A stretch of 64,000 nt of DNA from CAZEWZ01 sp964516765 (GTDB taxonomy: Bacteria > Bacteroidota > Bacteroidia > Flavobacteriales > UBA7430): contig CAZEWZ010000005.1 in NCBI GenBank assembly GCA_964516765.1, forward strand, positions 1 to 64,000, given 5' to 3'. The translations under genes were made by a program, and so were the position numbers. The first letter of the stretch is position 1, and each line of letters starts with the position of its first letter. Shown here in pieces: positions 59,794 to 64,000 of the stretch. The notes under the pieces are model-generated. The model was given only the letters and a program-made list of their open reading frames with translations, was not told the origin of the DNA and did not search any database.

Positions 59794-62382
59794 TTATTTT
59801 TTTGAGGTTGATTGATTAGTAAGACTGGAAGTATCTTCTAAAACGATAGTCTTTGTTTTGACTCGACTGACCTTGATTTTAATCTTATCTTTTTTAGAAT
59901 CAAAATCAATTAGGACCTTATCTCCATTACGAATTTTTTTACTGATAATTTCTTCAGCGAGTAAATCCTCAATATATTTCTGAATTGCTCTTTTTAAAGG
60001 TCGAGCACCGTAGGTTGTATCGAAGCCTTTATCGGAAATATAATCTTTGGCTGCATCTGTAATTTTAGGAATAAATCCAATCTCTTTTATTCTTTGGAAC
60101 AAAATAGATAATTCAATATCTATGATTTTATGAATATCATCCCTATTAAGAGTGTTGAATAAAACGACATCATCAATCCGGTTCAAAAATTCAGGAGCAA
60201 AAGCATTCTTTAAAGAACCCTCAATAACACTTTTAGTATATTCATCATGATTATCTTTTCGTGCCTTAGTACTAAAACCTACGCCTGTTCCGAAATCTTT
60301 CAACTTCCTAGTACCTATATTGGAGGTCATAATAATAATTGTGTTTTTAAAATCAATTTTACGACCCAGACTATCAGTCAATTGACCATCATCTAGTGCT
60401 TGAAGCAATAAGTTAAATACATCTGGATGGGCCTTTTCAATTTCATCTAATAAAACAACTGAATATGGCTTTCTTCTAACACGTTCGGTCAATTGACCCC
60501 CTTCCTCATAACCAACATAACCAGGAGGTGCACCAATTAGTCTGGAAATTGCAAATTTCTCCATATATTCACTCATATCGATACGAATCATTGCAGAATC
60601 ATTATCAAATAATAATTTAGAGAGTTCCTTGGCCAACTGAGTTTTACCAACCCCTGTTGGACCTAAAAATATAAATGATCCAATTGGTTTGTTTGGATCT
60701 TTAAGACCTACACGATTTCTTTGAATGGCCTTAACAATCTTGGAAATAGCCTCATCTTGACCAATGACACTATGTTTTAATGTGTCAGCCATTAATGAAA
60801 GTTTATCTGTTTCCTTTTCTGCAATTCGCTTTATAGGAATACCTGTCATCATTGCAATAACCTCTGCAACATCGTTTTCAGATACAAACTCACGATGAGA
60901 TTTAACTTGTTCTTCCCAAGCAATTTGTGCTTCTAAAAGTTCATCTTCGAATTTCTTTTCAACATCTCGTAATTCTGCAGCCATCTCGTAATTCTGCTTC
61001 TTTACAACAGAAACCTTTTCAATTTTAATTGTTTCTAGCTTACTCTCAAGGTCAATAATATTTTGTGGTACCACAATATTAGTGATATGAACACGAGATC
61101 CAGCTTCATCTAGAGCATCAATGGCTTTGTCTGGAAGATGTCTATCACTAATATATCGGCTAGATAAACTCACACATGCTTTAAGAGCATCTTCGGAATA
61201 AACCACATTATGATGGGACTCATAACGATCTTTTATGTTTTTTAAAATCTGAAGTGTTTCTTCATTAGAAGTAGGCTCTACAAGAACTTTCTGAAATCTA
61301 CGTTCTAGAGCGCCATCTTTCTCAATATGTTGTCTGTATTCATCTAAAGTGGTAGCTCCAATACATTGAACTTCACCTCTTGCTAAAGCAGGTTTAAACA
61401 TGTTTGATGCATCAAGGCTTCCTGCAGCCCCCCCAGCTCCTACAATAGTATGAATCTCATCAATAAATAAAATAATATTAGGATTCTTCTCTAATTCATT
61501 TAAAACTGCTTTCATTCGTTCTTCAAATTGTCCACGGTATTTCGTCCCGGCTACTAAAGAAGCTAAATCAAGCGAAATAATTCTCTTATCAAATAGAATA
61601 CGTGATACTTTCTTTTGTACAATCCGAAGAGCCAAACCCTCTGCAATAGCAGATTTACCAACACCAGGTTCACCAATTAAGAGAGGGTTATTCTTTTTGC
61701 GACGAGATAAAACTTGGGATACACGCTCAATTTCTTTCTCACGACCAATAACAGGGTCAAGCTTTCCCTCAATAGCCATCATCGTTAAGTCTCTCCCGAA
61801 ATTATCTAAAACAGGAGTTTTTGATTTTGATGAACTGGATTTAGATTTAGAACTTTTGAAGCTGGGCTTATCATCCGCTGAATCACTAAAGTCATCATCA
61901 TTAGAGAAAGTATCTTGGGACTTTAAGTCTTCGGTGAACTCATTTCCGTCCCTAGATTCAAACTGCTCTTTAACAACATCATAAGTAATTCCTTGTTGAA
62001 ATAATAGTTGATAAATGGGGTCAGAATCATTTCTCAATACACAAAGAAGAAGATGAGGAGTTCCAATCAAATCACTATCGAAAAGTTTTGCTTCTAGAAA
62101 AGTTGTTTTTAAAGCTTTCTCTGCTTGTTTGGTCAAAGGTAAGTTAGAACGATCAGAAGAACCCAAATTTACAGAAGAAACCGAAACATCTTCGATACTT
62201 TTCCGAAGTAATTTAACATCTACACCAAGAGACAGTAAGATTTCAATCGCCATACATTCACCTTCTCGAATCATACCTAGTACTAAGTGCTCTGTACCAA
62301 TGTGAGGATGTCCTAAACGTAAAGCTTCTTCTTTGCTGTATTGGATTACATCCTTTACTCTTTTGGAAAAATTTTCATCCAT
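59794..62382 (-). CDS. clpC: ATP-dependent Clp protease ATP-binding subunit ClpC
   Basis: An 862-residue Hsp100 AAA+ unfoldase. Two N-terminal Clp repeats (about 1-145) are followed by an acidic/Ser-rich linker (about 150-190), AAA-1 with GEPGVGKSAIAEG and LFIDEIHT, a middle domain with the UVR-like AAELRDVEKKFEDEL, and AAA-2 with GPTGVGKTQLAKEL and LLDEIEKAHPDV. The C-terminal domain is complete. ClpC delivers substrates to ClpP. clpP is not in the window. A promoter-like TACCTTTG lies at 62423-62430. Confidence 0.96.
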   Translation of the reverse strand: MDENFSKRVKDVIQYSKEEALRLGHPHIGTEHLVLGMIREGECMAIEILLSLGVDVKLLRKSIEDVSVSSVNLGSSDRSNLPLTKQAEKALKTTFLEAKLFDSDLIGTPHLLLCVLRNDSDPIYQLLFQQGITYDVVKEQFESRDGNEFTEDLKSQDTFSNDDDFSDSADDKPSFKSSKSKSSSSKSKTPVLDNFGRDLTMMAIEGKLDPVIGREKEIERVSQVLSRRKKNNPLLIGEPGVGKSAIAEGLALRIVQKKVSRILFDKRIISLDLASLVAGTKYRGQFEERMKAVLNELEKNPNIILFIDEIHTIVGAGGAAGSLDASNMFKPALARGEVQCIGATTLDEYRQHIEKDGALERRFQKVLVEPTSNEETLQILKNIKDRYESHHNVVYSEDALKACVSLSSRYISDRHLPDKAIDALDEAGSRVHITNIVVPQNIIDLESKLETIKIEKVSVVKKQNYEMAAELRDVEKKFEDELLEAQIAWEEQVKSHREFVSENDVAEVIAMMTGIPIKRIAEKETDKLSLMADTLKHSVIGQDEAISKIVKAIQRNRVGLKDPNKPIGSFIFLGPTGVGKTQLAKELSKLLFDNDSAMIRIDMSEYMEKFAISRLIGAPPGYVGYEEGGQLTERVRRKPYSVVLLDEIEKAHPDVFNLLLQALDDGQLTDSLGRKIDFKNTIIIMTSNIGTRKLKDFGTGVGFSTKARKDNHDEYTKSVIEGSLKNAFAPEFLNRIDDVVLFNTLNRDDIHKIIDIELSILFQRIKEIGFIPKITDAAKDYISDKGFDTTYGARPLKRAIQKYIEDLLAEEIISKKIRNGDKVLIDFDSKKDKIKIKVSRVKTKTIVLEDTSSLTNQSTSKK

Positions 62383-62422
62383 TATAATTATTATGTATTA
62401 ATTTTTATTTACTGTTTATTAT

Positions 62423-62458
62423 CAAAGGTAAAGAGCTTTTTAATAACTTTTAGACAAA
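62423..62458 (-). promoter_or_regulatory. Candidate promoter of clpC
   Basis: On the minus strand TTTG (62458-62455), a 24-base spacer and TACCTTTG (62430-62423, exact TAnnTTTG) lie 40 bases before the clpC start. No CtsR-type operator was recognised. Confidence 0.55.
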
Positions 62459-62596
62459 GTCAACTATTTTTTCAACATTTTAACTAAAAAATTGTTAATT
62501 ATTTCCTAATGAACTAAGCAAAAAGATACCTATTTAGACTTATATTCGAGGTGTAAAAAACTTAGTTTATTTTTCCAACTTAAAAAAAGTTTCTAG

Positions 62597-64000
62597 ATGT
62601 CCGTAGGAGAAAAAATAATACCAATTAATATTGAAGAAGAAATGAAGTCTGCTTACATCGATTATTCGATGTCTGTCATTGTTTCACGTGCCCTACCAGA
62701 TGTTAGAGACGGTTTTAAACCAGTTCACCGAAGAGTCCTATTTGGAATGCATGAATTGGGAATTCGATCTACAGGAGCGCACAAAAAATCAGCAAGAATT
62801 GTAGGCGAAGTTTTAGGGAAGTATCATCCTCACGGTGATTCTTCCGTTTATGACTCCATGGTTAGAATGGCTCAAGACTGGTCATTACGTTACATGCTAG
62901 TCGATGGTCAAGGAAATTTCGGATCTATTGACGGTGATAGCCCAGCTGCCATGAGGTATACAGAAGCTAGATTAAAGAAAATTTCTGAGGAAATGTTAAA
63001 GGATATTGACAAAGAAACTGTTGACTTTAGACTAAACTTTGATGATTCCCTCCAAGAGCCAACAGTCCTTCCTAGCCGAGTTCCAAATTTACTTATCAAT
63101 GGCGCTTCTGGAATTGCAGTTGGAATGGCTACCAATATGCCACCACACAACCTCACAGAGGTAATCAATGCAACTTCCGCTTATATTGACAATAACGAAA
63201 TTGACACAGAAGGCTTAATGAATTACGTTAAAGCTCCTGATTTCCCAACTGGAGGAACTATTTATGGATTTGACGGAGTAAAAAATGCTTTTGAAACTGG
63301 AAAAGGCAGAATTGTCTTAAGAGCTAAAACTAGTTTTGAAGAAGTTGATGGAAGAGATTGTATTATTGTGACCGAAATCCCTTACATGGTTAACAAAGCG
63401 GATATGATAAAGAAAACCGCAGACCTAGTCAACGAGAAAAAACTTGAGGGAATCTCAGATATTAGAGACGAATCTGATCGAAATGGAATGCGAATTGTTT
63501 ATATCTTAAAAAGAGATGCTATTCCTAACATAGTGTTAAATAAATTATTTAAGTACACCTCTCTACAAAACTCATTTTCAGTAAATAACATTGCTCTTGT
63601 AAAAGGGAGACCTATGTTGCTTACCCTAAAAGAAATGATTAAGTATTTTGTTGAACATCGTCATGAAGTTGTTGTTCGTAGAACCCAATATGAGCTGAAG
63701 CAGGCAGAAAAAAGAGCTCATGTTCTAGAAGGATTACTTATAGCTCTAGACAATCTAGACGATGTGATTGCTTTAATTAAAGCCTCGAAAACTCCAGAAG
63801 AAGCTCGCACAGGTCTTATAGTTAAATTTGCTCTTACTGAAATTCAAGCAAAAGCAATACTAGATCTTCGACTTCAAAAATTAACAGGTCTAGAACAGGA
63901 TAAAATTAAGGCAGAACATGCTGAGTTAATGAAGGTTATTGAGCACTTAAATAATATCCTAGGTGACGAGGTACTTAGAATGACAATTATTAAAGATGAA
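62597..64000 (+). CDS. gyrA: DNA gyrase subunit A, 3' partial
   Basis: The first 468 codons of gyrase A, open to the last base of the window. The N-terminus (MSVGEKIIPINIEEEMKSAY) and DYSMSVIVSRALPDVRDG are typical. GKYHPHGDSSVYDSMVRMAQ (about 75-93) is the quinolone-resistance region with the usual Ser and Asp intact. AAMRYTEARL carries the catalytic Tyr at 121, and INGASGIAVGMATNMPPHN follows. The coiled coil begins near the end. GyrA cuts and rejoins DNA to add negative supercoils. It is divergent from clpC with a 214-base gap. Confidence 0.97.
   Translation, partial: MSVGEKIIPINIEEEMKSAYIDYSMSVIVSRALPDVRDGFKPVHRRVLFGMHELGIRSTGAHKKSARIVGEVLGKYHPHGDSSVYDSMVRMAQDWSLRYMLVDGQGNFGSIDGDSPAAMRYTEARLKKISEEMLKDIDKETVDFRLNFDDSLQEPTVLPSRVPNLLINGASGIAVGMATNMPPHNLTEVINATSAYIDNNEIDTEGLMNYVKAPDFPTGGTIYGFDGVKNAFETGKGRIVLRAKTSFEEVDGRDCIIVTEIPYMVNKADMIKKTADLVNEKKLEGISDIRDESDRNGMRIVYILKRDAIPNIVLNKLFKYTSLQNSFSVNNIALVKGRPMLLTLKEMIKYFVEHRHEVVVRRTQYELKQAEKRAHVLEGLLIALDNLDDVIALIKASKTPEEARTGLIVKFALTEIQAKAILDLRLQKLTGLEQDKIKAEHAELMKVIEHLNNILGDEVLRMTIIKDE

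Noticed and set aside
62822..62876. Possible quinolone-resistance change in gyrA
   Set aside because: The Ser and Asp of the resistance region (GDSSVYD) are the susceptible types; no resistance substitution is visible.
1..64000. Prophage, insertion sequence, toxin-antitoxin, restriction or other defence island
   Set aside because: No transposase, integrase, terminal repeats, phage structural genes or known defence proteins were seen; gene content is ordinary chromosomal apart from the secreted-protein region.

Overview
The window is a gene-dense, AT-rich chromosomal segment from a member of the Bacteroidota, most likely a marine flavobacterium-type organism (order Flavobacteriales). This rests on several markers. 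Secreted proteins carry type IX secretion (T9SS) C-terminal sorting domains. There is a complete MoxR-DUF58-BatA/B/C/D/E operon and a bamD-rpoZ-coaBC-DUF4835-recN block. Bacteroidota-restricted families occur (DUF1599, BT_3928-type DoxX protein, DUF4159, DUF4476), as does the bacillithiol deacetylase BshB1. Many promoters look like the Bacteroidota TTTG-N19..24-TAnnTTTG type, and Shine-Dalgarno sequences are nearly absent. I cannot assign a genus or species.

Layout. 1-10.2 kb is a surface/secreted accessory region: a fasciclin-domain protein (5' end outside the window), a flavin reductase, a mutarotase-like protein, a PI-PLC-like phosphodiesterase, two thioredoxin-fold proteins, a small T9SS cargo protein, and an operon of a lysyl-oxidase-like copper protein and a PQQ-dependent sugar dehydrogenase. 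10.3-24.8 kb is mostly housekeeping: CDP-alcohol phosphatidyltransferase, CIA30, GNAT, GmhB-type phosphatase, class IV aminotransferase, YqgE, PdxH, CdaA-FolP, DUF1599, BT_3928, an orphan OppB-type permease, EttA-BshB1, FAH-family hydrolase, DnaQ-like exonuclease and a 2-oxoacid dehydrogenase E2. 24.9-35.9 kb holds a GT2/polyprenyl-transferase-like fusion, RecR, a sodium:solute symporter, a FemAB/GNAT-like protein, a phosphoesterase, a QmcA-NfeD pair, a secreted nuclease gene broken by an in-frame TAG, and DapA.

36.3-44.5 kb is one tightly packed operon (MoxR, DUF58, a membrane protein, BatA-BatE) preceded by phased TTAACT repeats. 44.5-53.8 kb holds a THUMP-like methyltransferase, RsmE-DUF4159, ATP-dependent PEP carboxykinase, DUF4476, saccharopine dehydrogenase, TrmN6, an EamA exporter and a serine-palmitoyltransferase-like enzyme. 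53.9-64 kb holds bamD-rpoZ-coaBC-DUF4835-recN, fabI, clpC and the 5' part of gyrA, which runs off the window.

Functionally, the housekeeping blocks cover envelope biogenesis (bamD, GmhB, SPT-like, GT2 fusion), cofactor and amino acid metabolism (coaBC, pdxH, folP, dapA, saccharopine dehydrogenase), c-di-AMP signalling, RNA modification and DNA repair. I saw no tRNA, rRNA, CRISPR array, insertion sequence, integrase or phage gene. No clearly new multi-gene defence or mobile system is visible. The best candidates for something undescribed are the T9SS-type surface oxidoreductase locus at 5.1-10.2 kb and the phased direct repeats in front of the moxR-bat operon. All identifications come from reading translations and motifs; no database search was run.
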